DNA of 64,000 bases from Shimia gijangensis (GCF_900142085.1 NZ_FQZQ01000004.1:62001-126000), one strand, 5' to 3'; positions 46,505-55,389 are shown, counted from the first letter of the stretch. Numbers and translations: made by a program. Notes: generated from the sequence alone by a model not told the origin.

Positions 46505-46626
46505 ATACCAGATAATCCATCTGGAATTGCAAACAGCATTGGGTATGGTCCGGGAATTACAATAAGAGCAACAAAAACGTTCATTTTTTCATTTACCCGC
46601 AGGCGTCGTCCTGTAAGGGTCCGGGG

Positions 46627-47985
46627 ATGACATCGACAGTCGAACTTCCTATTTGGCTTTTTGTGCTGATTCTGCTGTTTGCCGCAGTCACAGCGGCCAG
46701 CCACTTATTGTTCCCGTCTGTGCGGTGGTTTTTTCGCCGCCGGATGGAACGGGCCGTTTCGCGATTGAATCAAAGGCTCGAGCGGCCCATTGAGCCATTC
46801 AAGCTCGCGCGGCGACACGATATGATCCAGCGTCTGATGTACCACCCTGACGTAACACAGGCGATTGTAGAGCACGCCCGCAAGCAGGGCATTCCTGAGA
46901 ACGTCGCCTTTGAAGAGGCCAAACGCTACGCCCGCGAAATTGTACCGTCGTTCAGCGCTTCGGCCTATTTTGGGATCGCAATTCGATTGGCACGTTTCAT
47001 AAGTCAGTCATTGTACCGGGTGCGTCTGGCCTATTTCGACGAAATCGGCCTGCAGAATATCCCTAAGGATTCAACAGTCGTGTTCGTGATGAACCACAGG
47101 TCCAACATGGACTATGTGCTGGTGACGTATCTGGCCGCCGAGCGTTCGGCCTTGGCCTATGCTGTGGGGGAATGGGCGCGGGTCTGGCCATTGTCGCGAT
47201 TGATCAAGGCAATGGGCGCATACTTCATCCGTCGAACATCGCGTAATGCGCTCTATCGTAAGGTTTTGGCGCGGTATGTGCGGCTGGCCACAGACGGAGG
47301 TGTGACACAGGCAATGTTTCCCGAAGGCGGGTTGTCGCTGGATGGGGCCCCCCGCGAGCCAAAGCTGGGGTTGCTGAAGTATATCACCGACGGTTTTAAC
47401 CCAGATGTGCGCGATGTGGTGTTTGTGCCGGTGGCGTTGAACTACGACCGTGTGTTGGAAGACCGTATCCTGCTAGAAGCTTTGGGGCGGGGCGGAAAAG
47501 GATTTCGCGCCAAGATCAGCGTGATCGCGGGGTTCTTTCTAAAGCACATCTGGTTGCGGATTCGCGGCCGCTACCACAAGTTTGGCTATGCGGCCGTCAG
47601 CTTTGGTCACCCGCTGTCTCTGGCAGAGTTCAACAAATCCACTCACATCGACATGACCGAAGACCTCGCACGTGAACTTAAGCATCGGATCGAAGACGTT
47701 GTTCCGGTGTTGCCTGTGCCCATGGTCGCGTCGATTATCGAAGATGCCGAGACCCCAATTTCACGCGCGGCTGTCGAAGCCCGATTTGCCGGTTGGGTGG
47801 TCAAATTGAACGATGCGCATATTCACCTGCCGCGTGATGATCTGAGTTACGCCACAGAAGTCGGGTTACGTATGCTGATTGAGCGGCGGATGATTATCAA
47901 AAAGAACGGCTGCTTCGCACCTAACCCCGAGCAGACCGAAGCCTTGGCATTTTACGCCAATTCCATCCGGCATCTGCTCAAGTAG
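46627..47985 (+). CDS. Membrane acyltransferase (PlsB/PlsC-like)
   Basis: A 452-residue glycerolipid acyltransferase. After an N-terminal membrane segment (about 9-30) comes a helical region, then the catalytic His157-RSNM-Asp162 motif and FPEGGLSLDG for glycerol-phosphate contact. It is longer than PlsC and shorter than enteric PlsB, similar to 1-acylglycerol-3-phosphate/glycerol-3-phosphate acyltransferases found between ecm and ccr in Rhodobacterales. Exact acceptor unclear. Confidence 0.87.
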   Translation: MTSTVELPIWLFVLILLFAAVTAASHLLFPSVRWFFRRRMERAVSRLNQRLERPIEPFKLARRHDMIQRLMYHPDVTQAIVEHARKQGIPENVAFEEAKRYAREIVPSFSASAYFGIAIRLARFISQSLYRVRLAYFDEIGLQNIPKDSTVVFVMNHRSNMDYVLVTYLAAERSALAYAVGEWARVWPLSRLIKAMGAYFIRRTSRNALYRKVLARYVRLATDGGVTQAMFPEGGLSLDGAPREPKLGLLKYITDGFNPDVRDVVFVPVALNYDRVLEDRILLEALGRGGKGFRAKISVIAGFFLKHIWLRIRGRYHKFGYAAVSFGHPLSLAEFNKSTHIDMTEDLARELKHRIEDVVPVLPVPMVASIIEDAETPISRAAVEARFAGWVVKLNDAHIHLPRDDLSYATEVGLRMLIERRMIIKKNGCFAPNPEQTEALAFYANSIRHLLK

Positions 47986-47986
47986 A

Positions 47987-48114
47987 TTTGCAGTTGCAGC
48001 AAGATTTTCTGCAACTGCTCGGTCATAAAGTTACAAAATACTCCGGTTTGCAGTTGCAATATTTCAAAGCCGTGGATATTTCAATTTCAGAAACCGCGAT
48101 TCTGCATCGCGGCA
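47987..48114 (+). promoter_or_regulatory. ccr leader with repeated TTTGCAGTTGCA and a shared ecm element
   Basis: TTTGCAGTTGCA occurs at 47987-47998 and again at 48047-48058, 60 bases apart. The first copy is half of a 10-bp inverted repeat with 48009-48018 (loop 48000-48008). CCGCGAT-TCTGC-ATCGCGG (48094-48112) is another dyad and contains the CTGCATCGCGGCA shared with the ecm leader. AGGAGA stands before the ccr ATG. A promoter and operators for ccr must lie in this 153-base gap. Confidence 0.55.
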
Positions 48115-48138
48115 CAAGTTCAACATCAGGAGACAAAA

Positions 48139-49425
48139 ATGGCTCTGGACACCGACAGCGGGATTGCCGCCTACGAAGCCCCCGAAAAGGATCTTTACGA
48201 GGTCGGCGAAATGCCCCCGATGGGCTATGTACCTAAGAAAATGTATTCTTGGGCGATCCGTCGTGATCGTCATGGTGAACCTGACAAATCTTTTCAGGTC
48301 GAAGTTGTCGATACCTGGCAGGTCGATAGCCACGAGGTGCTTGTTCTCGTGATGGCTGCGGGCGTGAACTATAATGGTGTCTGGGCCGGCCTGGGTCAGC
48401 CGATTTCACCGTTTGACGTTCACAAGCAAGACTACCACATCGCCGGTTCTGATGCTGCGGGCATCGTTTGGGCCGTGGGTGACAAAGTCAACAACTGGAA
48501 AGTGGGCGACGAGGTCGTGATCCACTGTAACCAGGATGACGGTGACGACGAAGAATGTAATGGGGGCGACCCGATGTTCTCGCCCACTCAGCGGATCTGG
48601 GGCTATGAAACTGGCGATGGGTCGTTTTCGCAGTTCACGCGCGTTCAGGCGCAGCAATTGATGCCACGTCCCAAGCACCTGACTTGGGAAGAGTCCGCCT
48701 GTTATACGCTGACATTGGCCACGGCTTATCGCATGTTGTTTGGTCACCACCCACATGAGCTGAAACCTGGCCAAAACGTTCTGGTCTGGGGGGCGTCAGG
48801 TGGTCTGGGCTCTTATGCGATCCAATTGGCCAACACTGCCGGCGCAAATGCAATCGGCGTGATTTCCGATGAAAGCAAGCGCCAGTTTGTTATGGATCAG
48901 GGCGCCAAGGGTGTCATCAATCGCAAAGATTTCAAATGCTGGGGCCAGCTTCCGATTGTGAACAGCCCCGAATACAATGAGTGGCTGAAAGAAGCGCGCA
49001 AGTTCGGCAAGGCAATCTGGGAAATCACCGGCAAAGGCGTCAGCGTCGACATGGTGTTTGAGCACCCCGGAGAAGCCACTTTCCCGGTTTCAACACTGGT
49101 TGTAAAAAAAGGTGGGATCGTTGTGATTTGCGCCGGTACTTCTGGGTTCAACACCACATTTGACGTGCGCTACATGTGGATGCACCAAAAGCGTCTGCAG
49201 GGCTCGCACTTTGCCAACCTCAAGCAAGCTGCCTCTGCCAACCGCCTGATGGTTGACCGCCGCTTGGATCCCTGCATGTCAGAAGTCTTTGAGTGGGATG
49301 AGATTCCTGCGGCACATATGAAGATGCTGAAGAACGAACACAAGCCGGGCAATATGGCCGTGTTGGTGCAAGCTCCGAAAACCGGTTTGCGCACTTTGGA
49401 AGACGTACTGGAAGCCGGGAAGTAG
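48139..49425 (+). CDS. ccr: Crotonyl-CoA carboxylase/reductase
   Basis: Key enzyme of the ethylmalonyl-CoA pathway: NADPH-dependent reductive carboxylation of crotonyl-CoA to ethylmalonyl-CoA. The 428-residue product is an MDR-fold protein with the Ccr N-terminus DLYEVGEMPPMGYVPKKMY, the AAGVNYNGVWAGLG active-site segment, VWGASGGLGSYAIQLA for NADPH, and the CO2-pocket region around GHHPHELKPG. Family length is usual. A 12-bp stem hairpin lies about 40 bases after the stop. Confidence 0.97.
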   Translation: MALDTDSGIAAYEAPEKDLYEVGEMPPMGYVPKKMYSWAIRRDRHGEPDKSFQVEVVDTWQVDSHEVLVLVMAAGVNYNGVWAGLGQPISPFDVHKQDYHIAGSDAAGIVWAVGDKVNNWKVGDEVVIHCNQDDGDDEECNGGDPMFSPTQRIWGYETGDGSFSQFTRVQAQQLMPRPKHLTWEESACYTLTLATAYRMLFGHHPHELKPGQNVLVWGASGGLGSYAIQLANTAGANAIGVISDESKRQFVMDQGAKGVINRKDFKCWGQLPIVNSPEYNEWLKEARKFGKAIWEITGKGVSVDMVFEHPGEATFPVSTLVVKKGGIVVICAGTSGFNTTFDVRYMWMHQKRLQGSHFANLKQAASANRLMVDRRLDPCMSEVFEWDEIPAAHMKMLKNEHKPGNMAVLVQAPKTGLRTLEDVLEAGK

Positions 49426-49466
49426 CCGATCCAATGCGTTAATATTGCCAAAAGGGTTAATGCCCG

Positions 49467-49504
49467 AATCACCCGCGATTCCCTTGCCGGACTCGCGGGT
49501 GATT
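49467..49504 (+). terminator. Hairpin after ccr
   Basis: AATCACCCGCGA (49467-49478) and TCGCGGGTGATT (49493-49504) form a perfect 12-bp stem with a 14-base loop, 42 bases after the ccr stop. Only two T residues follow, so it may be a weak terminator or an RNA-stabilising 3' hairpin. Confidence 0.65.
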
Positions 49505-49620
49505 TGCGTTTGAGGTGGGGTCTTTATTGCAAAACAACAACTTGCAAATTCAGGCCTCGCTATTTTGGGGGAGTGCAAAGCGGTGAATTTATGAGCGGAC
49601 TATCCTCGTGGTATCCTTAT

Positions 49621-49639
49621 GTTAACTTTTCGTTAACCA
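49621..49639 (+). promoter_or_regulatory. CtrA-type site upstream of the luxR unit
   Basis: TTAA (49622-49625), seven bases, TTAACC (49633-49638): the full form of the alphaproteobacterial CtrA consensus (TTAA-N7-TTAA(C)). It lies 20 bases before the ATG of the small gene preceding luxR. A related site stands before luxI. Confidence 0.6.
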
Positions 49640-49658
49640 CTCAGCCCGAGAATAAAAG

Positions 49659-49874
49659 ATGAAGCACGAATGGATACTTGACGTTCTCGCAGATTTGGAA
49701 GCCTTCGCTCAGGCGAATGATCTGAACGCACTCGCCGAACAGCTGGATGAAACCCGGTTATTCGCGGCCTCTGAGATTGTTTTGGCATCCGATATGGCAG
49801 GGTTGGTGGTAAATGGGGATGATGCATCGCCGAGAACTCATTCTCGAAGCACTCGGGCAAGCACTCGGGCTTGA
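49659..49874 (+). CDS. Small protein overlapping the start of luxR
   Basis: A 71-residue predicted cytoplasmic protein. Its first half is a clean, helical, acidic sequence (MKHEWILDVLADLEAFAQAN). The second half, which overlaps the luxR start by 62 bases in another frame, turns Ser/Arg/Thr-rich and is less convincing. I believe similar small proteins stand before luxR-type genes in other Rhodobacterales. No domain is known. A translational link to luxR is plausible. Confidence 0.55.
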   Translation: MKHEWILDVLADLEAFAQANDLNALAEQLDETRLFAASEIVLASDMAGLVVNGDDASPRTHSRSTRASTRA

Positions 49875-50532
49875 AGATTTGCAAGAGTCTATCGTCGCCC
49901 TGAGAAAACATTTTCGCGTCGATCACCTTGTCTATCACTGGGTTAACTCTGCTGGTGATCAATATGGCTGTGGGACCTATCCGAGTGATTGGGTTCAGCG
50001 ATATCTGGATCAGGATTATCTGCGGGTCGATCCGGTCATTGTCGGCTGTTACCAACGATTTCACCCTGTCGACTGGAAGCGGCTCGATTGGTCTTCCAAA
50101 CCGGCCCGCAGCTTTCAGGCAGATGCAATTGCACATGGAATTGGAAACCAGGGATTTTCGGTGCCGATCCGTGGACCCAACGGACAGTTCGCTCTGTTCA
50201 CGGCCAGTCATCATTGCGGCGACATGGAGTGGGAACGGTTTACTGAGTCGAATCGGCGCGACCTGATCCTGATCGCGCATGAGTTCAATCAAAAAGCTCT
50301 GGAACTTGAACCGGGTCGAAAACCGGAAAAATCGCGAAATCTGTCGCCTCGCGAAATTGACGCCCTGACTCTGATCGCGATGGGGTACAGTCGCGCGCAA
50401 GTGGCCGAGGCACTTACAATTTCCGAGCACACGCTGAGGGTCTATATTGAATCAGCCCGCTCAAAACTGGGCGCTCTCAATACCACTCATGCGGTGGCTC
50501 GCGCGCTTAGCCGTGGTTTGATCATTGTCTGA
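49813..50532 (+). CDS. luxR: LuxR-type quorum-sensing regulator
   Basis: A 239-residue regulator with an N-terminal autoinducer-binding domain (about 10-165) and a C-terminal GerE-type HTH (about 173-235). Residues conserved in AHL-binding LuxR proteins are visible in YPSDWVQRYLDQDYLRVDP (Trp, Tyr, Asp, Pro). The HTH shows LSPREIDALTLIAMGYS with the conserved Glu, Leu and Gly. The start at 49813 is one of three close ATGs (49813, 49819, 49822). It is followed by luxI after 85 bases and should sense that enzyme's product. Confidence 0.92.
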   Translation: MGMMHRRELILEALGQALGLEDLQESIVALRKHFRVDHLVYHWVNSAGDQYGCGTYPSDWVQRYLDQDYLRVDPVIVGCYQRFHPVDWKRLDWSSKPARSFQADAIAHGIGNQGFSVPIRGPNGQFALFTASHHCGDMEWERFTESNRRDLILIAHEFNQKALELEPGRKPEKSRNLSPREIDALTLIAMGYSRAQVAEALTISEHTLRVYIESARSKLGALNTTHAVARALSRGLIIV

Positions 50533-50555
50533 ATTGGTTAATTTTTTGGCGCGCG

Positions 50556-50572
50556 TTAGGACGTCGTTAACC
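50556..50572 (+). promoter_or_regulatory. CtrA-like site upstream of luxI
   Basis: TTAG (50556-50559), seven bases, TTAACC (50567-50572): one mismatch from the CtrA consensus and the same right half as the site before the luxR unit. It ends 45 bases before the luxI ATG. Confidence 0.5.
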
Positions 50573-50617
50573 CTGTCCCGTTAGCTCTTTTCTATATCGA
50601 AAGGGAGGGATGTAACG

Positions 50618-51262
50618 ATGATCCGCTATGTTTATGCTAACGATCTTAATGATTTTCCCAGACTGAAACGCACGATGTTTCAGGACCGCGCGGACCAGTT
50701 CAAAGCCCGCCTTGGCTGGGAAGTCGACATTGATGACAAGGGGGAAGAACTCGACGAATATGACGGGCTCAACCCGTTGTACGTGATCTGGGAGAAACCT
50801 GATGGAACGCACGGAGGGTCGATGCGACTATTGCCGACAACTGGTCCTTGTATGGTTAATGACCACTTCCTAAATCTGACGGACGGGGTACGCATTTCAA
50901 GCCCTCTGATCTGGGAGTGCACACGTTTTTGTTTGTCCCGAACTGCCGAACCGCGCACCGCTGCCGCACTGATGCTGGCGGGAGGGGAGGTCATGAGCGG
51001 ATTTGGTGTGGAACACTATGTGGGCGTGTTTGACGCGCGCATGGTGCGCATCTATCGCATGATTGGCTCATCTCCTGAGGTGCTGGGTGCCATGGGAACT
51101 GGTCGTGATCAGATTAGCGTTGGTCTGTGGAGTTTCACTGAACAGGCGCGTCTGTCCGTGGCCGAAAAGGCTGGCATACCGCCTGAAACGTCGCGACGTT
51201 GGTTTAACCTGGCCTTTGGTGACTTGGTGACCACCGATCAACCGGCGCAGCGTATCGCCTGA
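50618..51262 (+). CDS. luxI: Acyl-homoserine-lactone synthase
   Basis: Makes an N-acyl-homoserine lactone from SAM and an acyl-ACP. All the invariant LuxI-family residues can be found: Arg24, Phe28, Trp34, Asp46, Asp49, Arg70, Phe84, Glu100 and Arg103 (FQDRADQFKARLGW; WECTRFC). At 214 residues it has the usual length. AGGGAGGGATG precedes the ATG. The acyl chain made cannot be predicted safely. Adjacent luxR is the cognate receptor by context. Confidence 0.95.
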   Translation: MIRYVYANDLNDFPRLKRTMFQDRADQFKARLGWEVDIDDKGEELDEYDGLNPLYVIWEKPDGTHGGSMRLLPTTGPCMVNDHFLNLTDGVRISSPLIWECTRFCLSRTAEPRTAAALMLAGGEVMSGFGVEHYVGVFDARMVRIYRMIGSSPEVLGAMGTGRDQISVGLWSFTEQARLSVAEKAGIPPETSRRWFNLAFGDLVTTDQPAQRIA

Positions 51263-51313
51263 TTTTCACTTTGAGAACTGGCGCTTGTTTCGGGGCGACT
51301 GTAGGGTCGCCTC

Positions 51314-52837
51314 ATGGACAACGCGCTAACTCTTTCCCACGATCAGGCCGAAGCATTTGACAGCATTTCTGAGATGCTGCGAAGCGCAGGTGTCGACCTT
51401 GAAGACAGCCTGTTAACGCCGCCGCGCGATGGGAAATCTTCGGTTGCAGCGGTGATCGGCAAGGCTGGGTCAGGCAAGACACTGCTGCTGGCCGAACTGG
51501 TGAAAGAGTTGGAGGCGGCCGGGGTTGATATCGTCTCGGGCGACTATGAAGGCAAGCGACGCAAAGACCGGCGCACGTTGGCTATTCTTGCGCCAACGAA
51601 CAAGGCGGCAAGTGTTCTGAGAATGCGCGGCGTCCCCGCAACGACGATTCATCGAATAATCTATACGCCAGTCTATGACCCAGAGTATGAACGCATCGCA
51701 GAATGGTTGCAGGGCAACGGCGAACGTCCTGAGATTGAAGGTCTGACCATTGAGGCTTTGGATCGTGCTATGGCCTTTTACCAAACCCACAAATCGATTC
51801 CGGGTGCGCTGGCATCCGCCGGACTTCGCGGATCAGACTTTATCACTGGTTGGAAACGCCGGGATGAACCTCTGGACATTGGTCTCGTCGATGAAGCGTC
51901 GATGCTGGACGAGAAGCAGTTCGAAGACCTCAAAGAAATCTTTCCAACACTGTTGTTGTTTGGCGATCCGGCACAGCTGGCTCCGGTGAACCAGTCTGGG
52001 TCAATGGTTTTTGAACGTCTGCCTGCGCCGGCCAAATTTGAACTTCAACGCATTCACCGACAGGACGCCGACAATCCAATCCTGGATCTGGCACATGCGC
52101 TGGCAGACCCGGCGCTTGAGTTCCACGACTTTGAGACACTGATCGAAGAAACAGCCCGCAAAGATGAGCGTGTGGTTTGGGGACAAAGGGTTGAAGTTGA
52201 TCTGATGGCACGCTCACCGGTTCTGGTGTGGCGTAATGCGACCCGCATACGACTGATCAACGCGTTTCGATCTGTGCATGGCGCGCCTGAAGATATGCTG
52301 CTTGAGGGGGAGCCGTTGATCTGTGATGGGCTGGAATTGCCCTCAAAGCATCGCAAGAAACGGCTTGATCTTGAGGCGCGCGGGCTGATCAAGGGCGCTC
52401 AGGTAATTTATCTGGGGCCGGGTCGAAAACCCGGATTTTCCCGTTTGCACGTGATTGGTGCAGAAGATCCACAAGTGTCGGCCGCGTCCATCGTGAAGAT
52501 CGAGATACCCGACGAGGAAGAGCCGTTTATCCCGTTCGCTGCGCGTATGGGGGCTACGTTCCTGCATGGATCAGCCGTTACGATACACAAGGCGCAAGGC
52601 TCGCAATGGGAGAATGTTCAGGTTTTCGCACCGGATCTATACGTAGCAGCCAAAATGGGCCGCGTGGAAGCCGGACAGCCACTGTGGAAGCGGTTGGCCT
52701 ATGTTGCGATCACCCGAGCTCAGGAGCGTCTGATATGGGTGGTTAGAAACCGGCTATCGCGCCCAACGGGGCCGCTCCGCGTAGATGACTTGCGTGTGGC
52801 GCCTGCACCGCTGAAGCTTGAAGAGGAAACAACATGA
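51314..52837 (+). CDS. RecD/Dda-like superfamily 1 helicase
   Basis: A 507-residue AAA/SF1B-type helicase. Walker A is GKAGSGKT (49-56), Walker B region is LVDEASMLDEKQF, motif III GDPAQLAPV, and the C-terminal motifs HKAQGSQW and YVAITRAQERLIW match RecD2/Dda relatives. It lacks the long N-terminal region of RecD2, so it resembles stand-alone ATP-dependent endo/exonuclease V-type helicases. Its end overlaps the next gene by ATGA. Confidence 0.88.
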   Translation: MDNALTLSHDQAEAFDSISEMLRSAGVDLEDSLLTPPRDGKSSVAAVIGKAGSGKTLLLAELVKELEAAGVDIVSGDYEGKRRKDRRTLAILAPTNKAASVLRMRGVPATTIHRIIYTPVYDPEYERIAEWLQGNGERPEIEGLTIEALDRAMAFYQTHKSIPGALASAGLRGSDFITGWKRRDEPLDIGLVDEASMLDEKQFEDLKEIFPTLLLFGDPAQLAPVNQSGSMVFERLPAPAKFELQRIHRQDADNPILDLAHALADPALEFHDFETLIEETARKDERVVWGQRVEVDLMARSPVLVWRNATRIRLINAFRSVHGAPEDMLLEGEPLICDGLELPSKHRKKRLDLEARGLIKGAQVIYLGPGRKPGFSRLHVIGAEDPQVSAASIVKIEIPDEEEPFIPFAARMGATFLHGSAVTIHKAQGSQWENVQVFAPDLYVAAKMGRVEAGQPLWKRLAYVAITRAQERLIWVVRNRLSRPTGPLRVDDLRVAPAPLKLEEETT

Positions 52838-53568
52838 AATCGGTCCTGATCACCGGCGCTAGCTCGGGCATTGGCGAGGCAACAGCGCGGGAATTTCTGG
52901 CGGCCGGCTGGCGGGTTGGTTTGGTGGCGCGACGGGCTGAAAAGCTACACAAACTGGCTGAAAGCCATGAAAATGCGGTCGTACTTGCCGGTGACGTGAC
53001 GGATGCGGCACGTATGGAAGAGGTCTTTTCCGAGTTTGTGGGCCAAGCTGGCCGATTAGATGTGTTGTTCAATAATGCCGGGTTGTTTGGGGTGGCTGGC
53101 CCAATTGACGAGATTGCACTTGAGGATTTTGAACATGTGATGAACGTCAATATCAGGGGCATGTTCATCTGCGCGCGTCTCGCGTTTGGGCATATGCGCA
53201 AACAGTCGCCGCAAGGTGGGCGGATCATCAATAACGGGTCATTATCTGCGCATAATCCACGCCCTGGATCAGTTTCTTACACGACAAGCAAACATGCGAT
53301 TACCGGGCTGACCCGAACCCTTTCACTGGACGGTCGTCCTTTTGATATTGCGTGCGGTCAGATTGATATCGGAAATGCCCGCACCGAAATGGTTGAAGAT
53401 CTGAACGCCCGCATATTGGCAGCTGATCCCAGCGCCGAACTTATGCCAACGATGAATGTAAAAAATGCGGCAGAGTCCGTTGTGCATATGGCGAGTATGC
53501 CGCCGTCCGCAAATGTCCAGTTCATGACTGTGATGGCCACCAAGATGCCATACATTGGGCGTGGGTAG
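52834..53568 (+). CDS. Short-chain dehydrogenase/reductase
   Basis: A 244-residue classical SDR: TGASSGIGEA for cofactor binding near residues 7-16, FNNAGLFG, a Ser in NNGSLSAH and the Tyr-x3-Lys motif in YTTSKHA. An NADP preference is suggested by the basic VARRAEKLHK stretch. Substrate unknown. It overlaps the helicase stop by ATGA. A hairpin-like GCAGAGC/GCTCTGC lies at 53568-53590. Confidence 0.9.
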   Translation: MKSVLITGASSGIGEATAREFLAAGWRVGLVARRAEKLHKLAESHENAVVLAGDVTDAARMEEVFSEFVGQAGRLDVLFNNAGLFGVAGPIDEIALEDFEHVMNVNIRGMFICARLAFGHMRKQSPQGGRIINNGSLSAHNPRPGSVSYTTSKHAITGLTRTLSLDGRPFDIACGQIDIGNARTEMVEDLNARILAADPSAELMPTMNVKNAAESVVHMASMPPSANVQFMTVMATKMPYIGRG

Positions 53569-53625
53569 CAGAGCTTTCGAGACGCTCTGCCTTACCATTT
53601 CGCAAATTGCATCTCGCCCTGTTGC

Positions 53626-54387
53626 TTAGCCCTGGCGCAGCATCCGGAAGGCCGCTGATGCACCCCAGCCTGCCGCAATGGCAATCGCCAAAGACAAAAG
53701 GCCGTAATACAGCGGTTGTTCACGTGACAGGTTAAACAGCCAGCGTTCCAGGCCCACTTTGCGCACGTCGATCGTGGTTTCAAACTGGGAGACCACCTCG
53801 CCGCCGCGTGTCAGGAAAATACGCGTCACGTAGTCCCCTTCGGTCAGGTTCGCGGGCATCGTGATGGACGTGCGAAACAGAGTTTGCTGATCCACAATCA
53901 CCGAGTTTTCACGAAGCTGATACGATCCGTTGGCTTCTCGGATGCGCATGACCGCATCCGGAAAACGCTGTGCGTCCTGAACGTCCATTGGGGCGCCGAC
54001 AGATCGGATCATCCGAGGAATGGACACTTTGTACCGCAAATCTTCGACGTGGTTCATGACTTCGTCAAAAGGTTTGCTTGTCGCGACCGCATAAAAACTG
54101 GGTGCCGCGTCCACTTCCACATTTTCCGTGTTGATCCAGATGCCGAATTTTTTTTCCTTATAGCGCACGCTGACCGGGTGAGATGGGCCGGCAACCGCAA
54201 TCACAACCTCCAAAGGCGGGTCATCTTGAATGGCGCTCTCGCGTTTGACCGCGCCAAACAGCAGAATTTCAGAGCCGTCAAAATTGGCGGTGATCGCGAC
54301 CCGATCCTGGCTCATGCCCAGGACAACTTCTTCAGCGGCCAAGGGTAACGACAGGAGCGAAAAGAGGGTGATTAAACGGATGAACAT
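53626..54387 (-). CDS. TIGR02186 family membrane-anchored protein
   Basis: A 253-residue protein with an N-terminal signal peptide (MFIRLITLFSLLSLPLAAEE), a periplasmic domain and a C-terminal membrane segment (about 227-247). This architecture and the IVFGMSQDRV-like start (VVLGMSQDRVAITANFDG) match TIGR02186, a family found with TauE/SafE transporters in alphaproteobacteria. It follows the TSUP gene with one base between. Role unknown, probably an accessory for the transporter. Confidence 0.87.
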   Translation of the reverse strand: MFIRLITLFSLLSLPLAAEEVVLGMSQDRVAITANFDGSEILLFGAVKRESAIQDDPPLEVVIAVAGPSHPVSVRYKEKKFGIWINTENVEVDAAPSFYAVATSKPFDEVMNHVEDLRYKVSIPRMIRSVGAPMDVQDAQRFPDAVMRIREANGSYQLRENSVIVDQQTLFRTSITMPANLTEGDYVTRIFLTRGGEVVSQFETTIDVRKVGLERWLFNLSREQPLYYGLLSLAIAIAAGWGASAAFRMLRQG

Positions 54388-54388
54388 A

Positions 54389-55306
54389 TCAGTGCCCCCC
54401 GCTCGCGCCCAAAGAATACAGCTCAGATGGCATCACCAGCAAATCAAAGGCCAGCTTTCCACACACCGTCAACACCATCATGGCCAGAAGAATGCGCAGT
54501 TGTTCTGCCTTTAGTTTGGTGCCGATACGGGTGCCGATCTGGGCGCCGACGACACCACCGATCAACAACAAAACTGCCAGGGCCATGTCCACAGTATAGT
54601 TGGTGGTGGCGTGTAGAAGGGTCGTGAAGGCGGTGACAAAAATGATCTGAAACAGCGAGGTTCCGACGACGACTTTGGTTGGCATGCCCAAGAGGTAAAT
54701 CATCGCGGGCACCATGATGAACCCACCACCAACGCCCATGATTGCCGCTAACACACCAACACAAAGGCCAACGATAAGGGGCGGAATCACTGAGATATAG
54801 AGGCCAGACACACGAAAACGCATTTTGAAGGGCAGGCCGTGAATCCAGTTATGTTTCTTGCGCTTAACCGGGCCTGAGTTCTTGCGCGATTTGCGGATCG
54901 CATTCAGGCTTTCGATGAACATCAATCCACCGATAATGCCAAGAAATACAACGTAGCAAAGTTTGACCAGCAGATCGACCTGACCCATCGACTTGAGGTA
55001 GTTGAATAACATCACCCCAAGTGCAGCCCCAACAAGCCCGCCGATCAGCAGAACCACGCCCATTTTAAGATCAACAGACCTTCGCCTGAAATGCGCAAGG
55101 ACGCCTGAGAAACTGGAGGCAACGATTTGGTTGGCTTCGGTCGCCACAGCAACAGCCGGGGGGATACCGATAAAAAACAAAAGCGGTGTCATCAAAAACC
55201 CGCCGCCGACACCAAACATGCCCGACAGAATCCCGACGATACCGCCCAACCCTAACAACAGGAACGCGTTTACTGAGACTTCGGCTATCGGTAAGTATAT
55301 CTGCAT
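54389..55306 (-). CDS. TauE/SafE (TSUP) family membrane transporter
   Basis: A 305-residue membrane protein with about eight segments and two glycine-rich repeats (GMFGVGGGFLMTPLLFFIG; AAIMGVGGGFIMVPAMIYL). I chose the ATG at 55306 (MQIYLPIAEVSVNAFLLL), the family N-terminus; the frame is open further upstream. Members export sulfur-containing anions, and the paired TIGR02186 gene supports this subtype. The exact substrate is open. Confidence 0.9.
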   Translation of the reverse strand: MQIYLPIAEVSVNAFLLLGLGGIVGILSGMFGVGGGFLMTPLLFFIGIPPAVAVATEANQIVASSFSGVLAHFRRRSVDLKMGVVLLIGGLVGAALGVMLFNYLKSMGQVDLLVKLCYVVFLGIIGGLMFIESLNAIRKSRKNSGPVKRKKHNWIHGLPFKMRFRVSGLYISVIPPLIVGLCVGVLAAIMGVGGGFIMVPAMIYLLGMPTKVVVGTSLFQIIFVTAFTTLLHATTNYTVDMALAVLLLIGGVVGAQIGTRIGTKLKAEQLRILLAMMVLTVCGKLAFDLLVMPSELYSLGASGGH

Positions 55307-55389
55307 AACCACTGTTAGCGTGTCGCAGTGCAGCATGGCAACCTGCCCAAGCGGCTTGGACAGGTTAAAAACCAAATTTTGGACTTAGA

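Noticed and set aside
48030-48046. A possible third copy of the 33-base repeat (AAAATACTCCGG) before ccr
   Set aside because: Only the GGAGTATTTT core matches on the minus strand; the ACAAGGTGAAG part is absent.
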